53,740 nucleotides of DNA from an uncultured Lachnospiraceae bacterium (GTDB taxonomy: Bacteria; Bacillota; Clostridia; Lachnospirales; Lachnospiraceae), in NCBI GenBank assembly GCA_910579615.1, contig CAJTUA010000027.1:1-53740 (forward strand). Direction: 5' to 3'. Each line of letters opens with the position of its first letter. Position 1 is the stretch's first letter. Made by a program: the position numbers and the translations under genes. Shown here one piece after another: positions 41,280 through 49,801 of the stretch. The notes under the pieces are model-generated. The model saw nothing but the letters and a program-made list of their open reading frames with translations, had not been told where the DNA came from and did not search any database.

Positions 41280-42353
41280 ATGAAGTTTATATACGGCAGC
41301 AGTAAGAAAGGGGATGTATCGGAAGCATTAAGAGACATTTCAGAGCCTGCGGCCCTGTTTTTTTCTGTTATGAGCGAGGATATGCTTGAGTATGCCGCGA
41401 AGGAAATTGAGAGGAGATTTCCGGGTGTTGCGTGCATCGGGGGAGTCGGACAGTCCTATGCGGACAAACAGTTTTTTGATGCGGGTATTACCGTCATTGC
41501 AATGAAAGAAAACATTAAGGTTGTGGCGGACGTTTTGGAGCAGGCATCGGTTATGCCAATCAAATACATCCGGCGGCTTGAGAGTGCTATCATAGCCGTT
41601 GGCGGCGAGCGGGGGAGGACGGCGTGTTTTGATATCTGCTCGGCGGGTGCGGACCTTCGTGCGGTCACAACACTGTCCAATTTTTTGTGCCGTCTGGGAT
41701 ATGACCTTGCGGGCGGTACGAGCAATTCGGAGGCGGTTGCCTGCAATGGAAAGGTTTATAAGGATGCCTGTGCCTTTCTTCTTTTTAAAAACCTCAAGGG
41801 AAAAATAAAGGCGTACAAGGAGAATATCTACATACATCCACAGGGGAATGAAAGGCGGTTTATGGTGACAAAGGCAGAGCCGAAGGATTACAAAATCTAC
41901 ACGTTAGAGAACATGACCGCGGAGAAATTGTATACCAGCGAGCTTGGGATTAGCCGGGATAAGATTACAACGCAGACGTTTAAGAACCCATTTGGGCATG
42001 TCTGTGGTTCTGATACATATATTGTCTCCATAAAGGATGTTGAAGCGGATGGAAGCATCACAACATTCCGCCCTGCAAACAGGATGGACTTTCTTACGAT
42101 ACTGAGCATGGGCGACTACCGGGAAGTGGTGCAGGATACGATATCGAGGATTAAGAATGACCTTGGCGGCGCACCGGCAGTGCTTTCCGTCAACTGCCTG
42201 TTCCGGTATATCATGTTCAACGATGAACGTTACTGGGACAGTTATCTTGCGGAGATGTGCCGCAGCTTTTCACATGCGGGCATGGTTGGTGTCGGGGAAC
42301 ATTATAATACGCAGTTTGTCAATCAGACAATGTGCTGTCTGGCATTTGAGTAG
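41280..42353 (+). CDS. FIST-domain sensory protein (FIST_N/FIST_C)
   Basis: A 357-residue protein covering a FIST_N domain (residues 1 to about 190; DGSS-like opening, AKEIERRFPGVACIGG, LGYDLAGGTSNSEAVACNGKVYKDACAFLLF) and a FIST_C domain (about 200-350; PKDYKIYTLENMTAEKLY ... FRPANRMDFLTILSMGDYREVVQDT ... VGVGEHYNTQFVNQTMCCLAF). FIST proteins are thought to bind small ligands such as amino acids and usually feed chemotaxis or two-component signalling. The ATG at 41280 follows GGAGGAG. The chemoreceptor gene begins 11 bp after the stop, so the two make a split sensor/transducer. Confidence 0.9.
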   Translation: MKFIYGSSKKGDVSEALRDISEPAALFFSVMSEDMLEYAAKEIERRFPGVACIGGVGQSYADKQFFDAGITVIAMKENIKVVADVLEQASVMPIKYIRRLESAIIAVGGERGRTACFDICSAGADLRAVTTLSNFLCRLGYDLAGGTSNSEAVACNGKVYKDACAFLLFKNLKGKIKAYKENIYIHPQGNERRFMVTKAEPKDYKIYTLENMTAEKLYTSELGISRDKITTQTFKNPFGHVCGSDTYIVSIKDVEADGSITTFRPANRMDFLTILSMGDYREVVQDTISRIKNDLGGAPAVLSVNCLFRYIMFNDERYWDSYLAEMCRSFSHAGMVGVGEHYNTQFVNQTMCCLAFE

Positions 42354-42364
42354 GGGGAAAAGAC

Positions 42365-43321
42365 GTGCTTAGTTTATTTGGAAACGCTAATAAAGAGAAG
42401 GAAAGGGATTCCGCATCTGCCATGGCGCAGGGAAAGCGGGAAGAATTTGACAAGTATCCTCTGGGTTACGCATTGACAGGTGCATACAAGGTTGTGAATG
42501 AACTGGCGGAGGATGTTTTTCTGACGACACAGCAGATACGCTACGCAACCGAACGCCTTTCAAAACTGAGGGATGATATGGTCGGGCCGCAGGGCGAAGT
42601 GAGTGCGCTAGAGGATGGGTTCCGGGATATCACGATGGCGGCAGAACATTTTAATGATGTGGAGGCAGAGGTTGATGCGTCCGTCTCAGAGGCACAGCGG
42701 CAGATGGAACAGCTAAAGCAGGATTCCAATACTTTGCAGGAAAATTTTAAGAATATGTCCCAAACGTTCGATATGCTGCAGGGGGCATTGGACAAAATCA
42801 GCAATAGCTTAGCCGGCATTAAGGCAATTGCCGACCGGACAAACCTTTTGGCGCTGAACGCAGGCATTGAGGCGGCAAGGGCCGGGGAGCAGGGAAAAGG
42901 GTTCGGGGTTGTCGCAGAGGAGGTAGGAAAGCTCGCAAAAACAAGCCGGGACATGGTGGAAGGCATCCATGCGAGCATCGTGGAAGTGGAGAAACAGAGC
43001 AATGAACTCAATAAGTTTATCCAGGCATCCGATGAAGCAATGCTTTGCAATATCAAGAGCATAGAACAGACCGGAAGATATTTTGAGGATGTGAAGAAAA
43101 GTGTTTCCGGTACGGTTGAGGTTCGGGAGGCCATTGAACATGCAGTGAAAAGAAACCGCACATACGTCAAGACCGTGCAGGATTCCCTTGCCGGGACGGC
43201 GGGCATCTACGGGGACATCATTGACAAGATGGATATTGACGACAGCAGAAAAGGTGTACTGATTGAGATATTCCAAAATATCATCGAGCAGGCGATTGCC
43301 ATGGTGGAGGAGCTGCCCTGA
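42365..43321 (+). CDS. Soluble methyl-accepting chemotaxis-type signalling protein
   Basis: A 318-residue protein that starts with GTG (MLSLFGNANKEK) behind GGGGGAAAAG. It has no membrane helix and no ligand domain. From about residue 60 it is a coiled-coil signalling domain with the hairpin tip NLLALNAGIEAARAGEQGKGFGVVAEEVGKLA. This tip contacts CheA and CheW in receptor arrays. Its ligand input is presumably the FIST protein encoded immediately upstream. Confidence 0.9.
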   Translation: MLSLFGNANKEKERDSASAMAQGKREEFDKYPLGYALTGAYKVVNELAEDVFLTTQQIRYATERLSKLRDDMVGPQGEVSALEDGFRDITMAAEHFNDVEAEVDASVSEAQRQMEQLKQDSNTLQENFKNMSQTFDMLQGALDKISNSLAGIKAIADRTNLLALNAGIEAARAGEQGKGFGVVAEEVGKLAKTSRDMVEGIHASIVEVEKQSNELNKFIQASDEAMLCNIKSIEQTGRYFEDVKKSVSGTVEVREAIEHAVKRNRTYVKTVQDSLAGTAGIYGDIIDKMDIDDSRKGVLIEIFQNIIEQAIAMVEELP

Positions 43322-43406
43322 TTTATTTCAGGGCAGTATTATTTTGGCATTTTTTCTATATAATTAGAAACACCATCCAGGAGGTAGAAAAAACTGAAAA
43401 AAGTTC

Positions 43407-43438
43407 TTGACAAACAACAGGTGTTAGCATATACTAAC
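43407..43438 (+). promoter_or_regulatory. feo operon promoter with DtxR-like operator
   Basis: TTGACA (43407-43412), a 17-bp spacer and TATACT (43430-43435). GTTAG-CATATA-CTAAC (43423-43438) overlaps the -10; TTAG...CTAA half sites resemble DtxR/IdeR-type boxes. A DtxR/MntR-family regulator is encoded at 52225-52590. Confidence 0.7.
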
Positions 43439-43498
43439 TTAAGAAGAAGGGGTGCAGCAAAAAGCATCCTGGCAGGAAGGCGAAGGAGGATGATGCAT

Positions 43499-43708
43499 AT
43501 GCCGCTTACGATGGCAGAAACTGGTGTTGCGAATACAATCCGCAAGATTGGCGGAAAAGAAGAAACGCGCAAGTTTTTGGAAAAGCTCGGTTTTGTGGCG
43601 GGGGGCACGGTAACCGTGGTTTCCGCGATTGGTGGGAACATGATTGTAAATGTGAAGGATTCCCGCATTGCAATCGGTAAGGATATGGCAAGCAAGATTC
43701 TGGTTTAA
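43499..43708 (+). CDS. feoA: FeoA-domain protein (first)
   Basis: A 69-residue protein: MPLTMAETG, then VANTIRKIGGKEETRKFLEKLGFVAGGTVTVVSAIGGNMIVNVKDSRIAIGKDMA, an SH3-like FeoA fold. ATG 43499 is preferred over 43490 and 43493 because it alone has normal spacing from AAGGAGG (43483-43489). FeoA is a small cytoplasmic partner of FeoB in ferrous iron uptake. It is the first gene of the feo operon, 31 bp before a second FeoA. Confidence 0.92.
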   Translation: MPLTMAETGVANTIRKIGGKEETRKFLEKLGFVAGGTVTVVSAIGGNMIVNVKDSRIAIGKDMASKILV

Positions 43709-43738
43709 GCCTTGCCGGAAAGGAGAATGGAAGATATT

Positions 43739-43960
43739 ATGAGGACATTGAAGGAGGTTGCCTGCGGGCAGACGGTGAAGGTGAAAAGGCTGACGGGGGA
43801 TGGACCGGTAAAAAGAAGGATTATGGACATGGGCATCACGAAAGGGGTCGAGGTCTTTGTGCGCAAGGTGGCACCGCTCGGCGACCCAGTGGAGGTGAAG
43901 GTACGCGGCTATGAGCTTTCGCTGCGCAAGGCTGACGCGGAAATGATTGAGGTAGAGTAG
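43739..43960 (+). CDS. feoA: FeoA-domain protein (second)
   Basis: A 73-residue FeoA: MRTLKEVACGQTVKVKRLTGDGPVKRRIMDMGITKGVEVFVRKVAPLGDPVEVKVRGYELSLRKADAEMIEVE in outline (SH3-like barrel with the MDMGI and GYELSLR motifs). ATG 43739 was chosen to match family starts. Two FeoA copies before FeoB is a common Clostridia layout. Confidence 0.92.
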   Translation: MRTLKEVACGQTVKVKRLTGDGPVKRRIMDMGITKGVEVFVRKVAPLGDPVEVKVRGYELSLRKADAEMIEVE

Positions 43961-44130
43961 GGCAGTTACCGGAGCATATATAGGCTGCATGGTGTGGGAT
44001 GGAGTTGGGCAGCGGGAGAATTGCGGGACGCGGAATTTTCTGGCGCTGTTTTTTTGGGAGTTGGTTAGAATGCACTAATTTTTAGAAGGGAAATCTAATT
44101 CAAATTTACATAAAAAGAAGGAGCATATTT

Positions 44131-46560
44131 ATGTCAATCAAAATTGCATTAGCAGGAAATCCAAATTGTGGAAAAACCACATTGTTCAATGCATTGACGG
44201 GTTCGAACCAGTTTGTTGGGAACTGGCCGGGTGTTACCGTTGAGAAAAAGGAGGGAAAATTAAAGAAATCTTTCCAGCAGGGGGCGGAGGAAGTCGATAT
44301 TATGGACTTGCCGGGGATTTATTCCCTCTCCCCGTACACGCTTGAGGAGGTGGTTGCCCGTAATTTCCTTGTGAACGAGCGGCCGGACGCAATCATCAAT
44401 ATCATTGATGGCACGAACCTTGAGCGGAATTTGTATCTGTCCACACAGCTTTTGGAGCTTGGCATCCCGCTTGTCATGGCGGTCAACATGATGGACCTTG
44501 TGGAAAAAAGCGGCGATAAAATCCATCTTGACAAACTTTCCAAAAATCTTGGCTGCGAGGTGGCGGAGATTTCGGCGCTGAAGGGAACCGGGCTTGACAA
44601 TATTGTGAAAAAGGCAGTGGCTGCCGCAAAGGAGGGAAAGGCACCTGCGCTGGCACACCAGTTTGCAAAAGAAGTTGAGGATGTGATTGCAGGCGTTTGC
44701 GCAAAGATTTCCGGAAGTGTCGCAAAGGAGCAGGAGCGTTTCTTTGCCATCAAGGTTTTGGAGCGGGATGAGAGAATGACAAAAGTCATGAAATCTGTGC
44801 CGGATGTCACGACAGAGATTATAGCGCTTCAGGAGAAATTCGAAGATGACATAGAGAGTATTATCACAAATGAGCGTTATGTATACATAGGCAAAATCAT
44901 TGATAAATGTATGACAAAAAACGGAGCGAAAGATAAACGGACCGTTTCGGATAAGATTGACCGGATTGTCACGAACCGTTTCCTTGCACTGCCGATTTTT
45001 GCGGTGGTAATGATTCTTGTGTATTATATTTCGGTGACAACGGTCGGTACTTGGGTGACGGACTGGACGAATGACGGACTGTTTGGGGATGGATGGCATC
45101 TTTTCGGCATCGGTTCTTCAGATTACGATGAGGCAATCACGGAATACGCGGTGCAGAATGCATGGACGGATGAGGTAAAGGCAGCCTTGCAGGCAGCGGC
45201 GGATGCGGATGTCATCGGCGCGCAGGAGGTTCTTGACGCGGTATCGGAGGAAGATTATGGCGCATTTGATGAGGCGTATGGCACATATGCAGATTCCCTG
45301 GCGGAGGCAGGCTTTGATATTTCAGGAACGATTGACGCGGCGCTCGGTGAGGAGGCTGAGGGCGTTCCGGATACTTCCGAGTACGGTGTCTGGGTTCCGG
45401 GCATCCCGGTGCTGTTTGAGAATCTGCTTGAGGCAATCCATTGTGCGGACTGGTTACAGAGCCTTGTGATTGATGGCATTATCGCCGGTGTGGGCGCTGT
45501 GCTTGGCTTCGTTCCGCAGATGCTTGTACTTTTTATTTTCCTCGCCTTCCTTGAGGCGTGCGGCTACATGGCGCGTATCGCGTTTATTATGGACCGTATT
45601 TTCCGCAAATTCGGGCTTTCCGGAAAGTCCTTTATCCCGATGTTAATCGGAACCGGCTGCGGGGTTCCTGGTGTTATGGCATCAAGGACGATTGAGAATG
45701 ACCGCGACCGCAAGATGACGATTATGACAACAACCTTCATCCCGTGTGGCGCAAAGCTGCCGATTATCGCGTTGATTGCGGCGGCGCTGTTTGGCAATGC
45801 GTGGTGGGTGGCACCGAGCGCATATTTCGTGGGAATTGCGGCGATTGTCTGCTCCGGCATTATTCTGAAGAAGACAAAAATGTTTGCGGGTGACCCGGCA
45901 CCGTTTGTTATAGAGCTTCCGGCGTACCATATGCCGACCGTCGGCAATGTGCTGCGCAGCATGTGGGAGCGCGGATGGTCCTTCATCAAGAAGGCGGGCA
46001 CCATTATTCTTCTTGCGACCATCATTATCTGGGCAGGTTCCTGCTTTGGCACGGTGGATGGAAGTTTTGGCTTTGACACGGAGATGGAGCTTTCCGACAG
46101 TGTCCTTGGAATGATTGGCAACGGCCTGAAATGGATTTTTGCGCCGCTTGGCTTTAACCAGGCGGAGGCGACAATTGCAACCATCATGGGGCTTGTGGCA
46201 AAAGAGGAAGTGGTCGGTGTGTTCGGTGTCTTAGATTTTGTGGCAATGTCAAAGATTGCGGCTTACTCCTTCCTGGTATTTAATCTTTTGTGTGCACCTT
46301 GTTTTGCGGCGATGGGCGCAATCAAGAGGGAGATGAACAATATAAAGTGGTTCTGGTTCGCGATTGGCTATCAGTGTGGTCTTGCCTACGTTGTCTCGCT
46401 TTGCGTCTATCAGCTTGGCATGCTCTTTGGCGAGGGGGCGTTCGGGATTGGCACCGTGGTTGCCTTCCTGCTTGTGGCGGGCTTTATCTACCTGCTTGTG
46501 CGTCCATACAAGGAGAGTAAGACGCTGGATGTGGAACTGAAAAATACAGCAAAAGTATAA
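44131..46560 (+). CDS. feoB: Ferrous iron transport protein B
   Basis: An 809-residue membrane GTPase. The G domain has G1 GNPNCGKTT (9-17), G3 DLPG, G4 NMMD and G5 SALKG. The membrane core has the two inverted Gate motifs (VLGFVPQMLVLFIFLAFLEACGYMARIAF, GTGCGVPGVMASRTI and the second copy near the C-terminus). Between the first membrane helix and the first Gate motif lies an acidic Ala/Asp/Glu-rich insertion of about 90 residues (305-420) that most FeoB lack. AAGGAG precedes the ATG. The 170 bp after the second FeoA hold no gene. Confidence 0.96.
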   Translation: MSIKIALAGNPNCGKTTLFNALTGSNQFVGNWPGVTVEKKEGKLKKSFQQGAEEVDIMDLPGIYSLSPYTLEEVVARNFLVNERPDAIINIIDGTNLERNLYLSTQLLELGIPLVMAVNMMDLVEKSGDKIHLDKLSKNLGCEVAEISALKGTGLDNIVKKAVAAAKEGKAPALAHQFAKEVEDVIAGVCAKISGSVAKEQERFFAIKVLERDERMTKVMKSVPDVTTEIIALQEKFEDDIESIITNERYVYIGKIIDKCMTKNGAKDKRTVSDKIDRIVTNRFLALPIFAVVMILVYYISVTTVGTWVTDWTNDGLFGDGWHLFGIGSSDYDEAITEYAVQNAWTDEVKAALQAAADADVIGAQEVLDAVSEEDYGAFDEAYGTYADSLAEAGFDISGTIDAALGEEAEGVPDTSEYGVWVPGIPVLFENLLEAIHCADWLQSLVIDGIIAGVGAVLGFVPQMLVLFIFLAFLEACGYMARIAFIMDRIFRKFGLSGKSFIPMLIGTGCGVPGVMASRTIENDRDRKMTIMTTTFIPCGAKLPIIALIAAALFGNAWWVAPSAYFVGIAAIVCSGIILKKTKMFAGDPAPFVIELPAYHMPTVGNVLRSMWERGWSFIKKAGTIILLATIIIWAGSCFGTVDGSFGFDTEMELSDSVLGMIGNGLKWIFAPLGFNQAEATIATIMGLVAKEEVVGVFGVLDFVAMSKIAAYSFLVFNLLCAPCFAAMGAIKREMNNIKWFWFAIGYQCGLAYVVSLCVYQLGMLFGEGAFGIGTVVAFLLVAGFIYLLVRPYKESKTLDVELKNTAKV

Positions 46561-46609
46561 AATGTGCAGGTGGCTGCAAGGCTGCTTTGCACATGGTGGG
46601 GGAAATGTG

Positions 46610-46645
46610 ACCGCCCTGCTTGTCAAAGGGCAGGGCGGTATTTTC
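46610..46645 (+). terminator. Hairpin after feoB
   Basis: ACCGCCCTGC (46610-46619) pairs perfectly with GCAGGGCGGT (46630-46639), followed by ATTTTC. The weak T run suggests partial termination before the small downstream genes. Confidence 0.65.
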
Positions 46646-46700
46646 GTGGGCAGGGTGCGGATGTGCATATATGCAATGTGTAAAAAAATAGGAGGTTTGT

Positions 46701-46862
46701 ATGGGGACGGCAGTGGTTTTGGTTGTTCTGGCGGGTATTGTAGCAATCATCATCCGCAGTATGGTGCGGGATAAAAAGGCGGGGAAGTCTTTGCAGTGCG
46801 GCGGGAACTGCACCGCGTGTGGCGGGCATTGCCATGCGCAGAAAGCGCCGGAAGTGAGGTAA
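46701..46862 (+). CDS. FeoB-associated Cys-rich membrane protein
   Basis: A 53-residue protein: MGTAVVLVVLAGIVAIIIRSMVRDKKAGK (one membrane helix) and then the Cys/His-rich tail QCGGNCTACGGHCHAQK. This matches the small Cys-rich proteins found after FeoB (FeoC-like or metal-handling role; function unproven). GGAGG lies 6 bp before the ATG. Confidence 0.9.
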   Translation: MGTAVVLVVLAGIVAIIIRSMVRDKKAGKSLQCGGNCTACGGHCHAQKAPEVR

Positions 46863-46866
46863 AAGG

Positions 46867-46968
46867 ATGTTCTTGGAAATCAGGGGCTTAAAGAAAAGCT
46901 TTGGGGAAGGGGAGAACCGCACCGAGGTGTTAAAGGTGATGGATGTGGCGTTGAAAAATATGGAGTAA
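46867..46968 (+). pseudogene. N-terminal stub of an ABC transporter ATPase (LolD/MacB type)
   Basis: Thirty-three codons: MFLEIRGLKKSFGEGENRTEVLKVMD, then VALKNME and a stop. The opening is that of LolD/MacB-type ATPases, where Walker A would follow about 15 residues later. The rest of the gene is gone. It begins 4 bp after the Cys-rich protein stop. It could be translated as a stub, but a function is unlikely. Confidence 0.7.
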
Positions 46969-47018
46969 GCGAAGTTTCTTGGGCGTGGAAAGTAAGAGGG
47001 AGGAAAGGTGGTTTTAAT

Positions 47019-47378
47019 ATGGGAACGGCGGTAGTTTTGGGAATTTTGCTGGTTTGTTGTTTTATCGGGGTACGGAGTAGCGTCAAGCGTGTGGCGCATG
47101 GGTGCTGCGGCAGCGGGCAGGATGCGGTAAAAAAGATAAAGCCCGCGGATACAGAGCTTTCGCATTATCCTTATACCTGTTGCATCAAAGTGGAGGGGAT
47201 GACCTGCGGTGAGTGCAAGAAGCGGGTGGAGAATGCGTTAAATGCCCTGGAGGGCGTGTATGCGCTCGTGAACCTGAAGAAGAAAACGGCAGTGGTTCAC
47301 GGGAAACAGGAACTGGATGAGGATGTGCTGCGCAGGGTGGTCTGCGCAGCGGGATATGATGTCAACGGGTTTTGCTGA
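47019..47378 (+). CDS. Membrane-anchored heavy-metal-associated (HMA) domain protein
   Basis: A 119-residue protein: N-terminal helix MGTAVVLGILLVCCFIGV similar to that of the FeoB-associated protein, a Cys-rich segment (AHGCCGSGQDA), then an HMA fold with metal-binding GMTCGECKKRVENAL and a conserved end (AAGYDV). It looks like a fusion of the FeoB-associated anchor with a copper-chaperone-like domain. It is the last gene of the feo cluster and may handle iron or copper at the membrane. Confidence 0.85.
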   Translation: MGTAVVLGILLVCCFIGVRSSVKRVAHGCCGSGQDAVKKIKPADTELSHYPYTCCIKVEGMTCGECKKRVENALNALEGVYALVNLKKKTAVVHGKQELDEDVLRRVVCAAGYDVNGFC

Positions 47379-47414
47379 ATATGGCAGGGCAATATCGGAG
47401 CGGGCAGCTTTTGC

Positions 47415-49469
47415 TTACTTAGATATTGACGTTAGAGGAATCTGCACCAGGTCAAAACTGCCGTCCGCGTGCAGCGTGATTAACTCTGCGCCGCGCTGCG
47501 CGGTGTCGTGCTCGATGCCGGGCATGGCAAGGTAGTCAATGCTCATCCCGTAGGTGAGGCGGATGCCCTTATATTCCAGTGACATATTGTTGTAGTGGTC
47601 GTGCCCGCAGAAAACCGCTTTGGTGCTGCCAAGTTCAAGCATCGTGTCAAAGAGCTTGCTTGGGTAGTCGGAGCAGCAGATCTTATCAATCATTTTCTCG
47701 CCGTTTTCCCCGAAAAACCAGGTCACTTCATCGCTTTCCTGCTCGTAGAGTTCATATGCCGTGCGGTATTCCTGGAGCGGGATATGGAAAAATGCCATCG
47801 AAGGGATGGTGCGCCCCTCTTCACGGCATAGGCGCGCAACCTCCTTGGCGTACCAGTCCACCTGGTCGTCGTGGATGTAGTCGTAGACATTGATGCCCGC
47901 CCCGGTGTAGGCGTTGGAGTCAATCAGAAAGAGCGCCTGCATCAAGCTGCCGTCACTGTTGCGAATCTCAATGAGCTGATTGTTCCTGCCTGTAATGTCC
48001 GGCTGGGTGTAAGGGTAGAGCAGATTGCCGGAAGTCTTGTACGAGAAGGATTTGTAGAGCTCGTTTAAGTCCTTCTCCGAGGTGGTCGCAATGCTTTCGG
48101 TATCGTGGTTGCCGTAGGTGAACGCCCAGGGGATGCCGATATTGCGCATAAATGCGGCGAACTGGCCGACCGGGGCAGAATTGTTAAGCGACATGGACAT
48201 AATGCCCATCGGGAAGGTCAAGTCCCCGGTGACAACCACAAGGTCGGGGTGGGTATGGGCAATTTCCTGATAAACCGCATGCAGCGCCTTTAAGTCTTTT
48301 CGCAGGGAATAGAGGCTGCCACCTAAGTGGATGTCGGTTAAATGCAGTATTTTAAAATCCTGTGACGGCGTCGTGATGGTATAGACCCCTGTCAGCTCAT
48401 TGTAGGAGATGGATTGTTCCCCGTGCGTGACCACAGGGATGGAGTTGATATAGGGCTGTGTGTACCAGGTATCCTTTTGCAGCACCGTAAAAAGGCTGGC
48501 GAAAAGGGCAAGGCAGGTAAAAAACGCGATTCTTTTTTTGTTGACCGCGATGTTTTGGTAAGTGACCCTCCTTCGGAATGTGATGTTGTAAAGCAGTACA
48601 AAAAGTGAAAAGAGAAGTCCGGCAAAAAAGAGGAGATTGCCTGGGTAACGGATGGAATCCTTAAAAATCAGGAGGACTGCCGTGACAAGGAGCCAATAAA
48701 CAGCAGAAAATATACTGATTCCAAGCAAGTGCTTTTTATATCCTTCTTTTTCGAACAGAGTCATCTTCTGGCGGACCAAATGCAGGCAGAGGGTATTTTT
48801 GATGCAAAGGTACAAAGGCAGCACCAGCGCATACAGGCTTGCCAGAATATTTTCCACCACCTCGGCGGATTTTGAATTGCTGTACCAGGAAAGGCTAAAC
48901 TGTGAAAGGAAAAATAAAAAGACGACAGCAAAAAAGATGAAAATGCTGTTCATTTTCCGTTTCCGGTATTGGTCGGAGAGGGCGCGCAGATAGAGAAACG
49001 CCCCGGTATCGTAGCCTGCCGGAACCTCTTTGGAAAAGAAACGTTTGCAGCGGTGGTCCGTCAGCAGGGTAAGGAAAGCACACAAAGCAGACAGCAGAAT
49101 GAGTTGGCGCTGCCATATGGAAATAAAAAGATAGGAAAGTGTAAGGGCGGCGAATATGGAGAGAAGGTAAAACCATCTCCTTGCGCGGGCAAACTCTTTT
49201 TTCAAGGGTTTTTGTTTTTGGATTTCACCGCAGGTTCTCCACTTCTTTACGTCCTCATCGGTGTAGCCCGCGAGCGCAGCAAGGCAGGGGAGGCTATGGT
49301 ACTTTTCGAAAAGCAGTTCAAAGGCAGAGCCTGCCGGGGCGCTTGACCGAAGCGCTTCGTACTCTGCATCCAGTGCGGACTGTATGTTATTTTGCGCCTG
49401 AAAGGTTTCTTCGGAATATGGGATATCCTCAAAAAGAATATTGATGAGCTTATGGATTCTTGGTTCCAT
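47415..49469 (-). CDS. Membrane-bound metallophosphoesterase
   Basis: A 684-residue protein. Residues 1-95 are a soluble helical domain (RIHKLINILFEDIPYSEETFQAQ). Seven or so membrane helices follow (95-350), then a calcineurin-like phosphoesterase with LHLTDIHLGG, VVTGDLTFP, TYGNHDTES and VFCGHDHYNN, which supply the two-metal site. The start at 49469 follows GGAGG. The catalytic part is predicted to be outside the membrane. The N-terminal domain is unusual for the family and resembles prefix domains found before Firmicutes permeases. The substrate is unknown. Confidence 0.88.
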   Translation of the reverse strand: MEPRIHKLINILFEDIPYSEETFQAQNNIQSALDAEYEALRSSAPAGSAFELLFEKYHSLPCLAALAGYTDEDVKKWRTCGEIQKQKPLKKEFARARRWFYLLSIFAALTLSYLFISIWQRQLILLSALCAFLTLLTDHRCKRFFSKEVPAGYDTGAFLYLRALSDQYRKRKMNSIFIFFAVVFLFFLSQFSLSWYSNSKSAEVVENILASLYALVLPLYLCIKNTLCLHLVRQKMTLFEKEGYKKHLLGISIFSAVYWLLVTAVLLIFKDSIRYPGNLLFFAGLLFSLFVLLYNITFRRRVTYQNIAVNKKRIAFFTCLALFASLFTVLQKDTWYTQPYINSIPVVTHGEQSISYNELTGVYTITTPSQDFKILHLTDIHLGGSLYSLRKDLKALHAVYQEIAHTHPDLVVVTGDLTFPMGIMSMSLNNSAPVGQFAAFMRNIGIPWAFTYGNHDTESIATTSEKDLNELYKSFSYKTSGNLLYPYTQPDITGRNNQLIEIRNSDGSLMQALFLIDSNAYTGAGINVYDYIHDDQVDWYAKEVARLCREEGRTIPSMAFFHIPLQEYRTAYELYEQESDEVTWFFGENGEKMIDKICCSDYPSKLFDTMLELGSTKAVFCGHDHYNNMSLEYKGIRLTYGMSIDYLAMPGIEHDTAQRGAELITLHADGSFDLVQIPLTSISK

Positions 49470-49801
49470 TTTTTTTCCTCCATTCTGCTGCAGGGGCAGC
49501 AATAAAATGCAATTCAAAGTAAATTTTTATAGTATTGGACAAAATTCTAATAAACGGAATTTTTTATATTATTTTATCAATTTTCCATGGATTTTGCAAG
49601 GGATTGTAGAGAGCGGTACCCGGTAGGGGCAGGGAAATTTGTGATTATGGTGAAAATGCACAACATATCCCCGGTACATATTAGTAATTATGCTGAAATT
49701 CACAGAAATAGTGAAAAAAGTCTTACAAAATAATAAAAAGTCTGATAAAATAAATATGAGGAACATGGAGACGCAAGGAGAGCATCGATAGGAGTGAGGC
49801 T
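49470..49801 (+). promoter_or_regulatory. Intergenic region with the CarD promoter
   Basis: A 330-bp gene-free AT-rich gap between divergent genes. TTACAA (49723-49728), a 17-bp spacer and TAAAAT (49746-49751) form the likely promoter for the CarD gene, about 50 bp before its ATG. Nothing else is recognisable. Confidence 0.6.
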
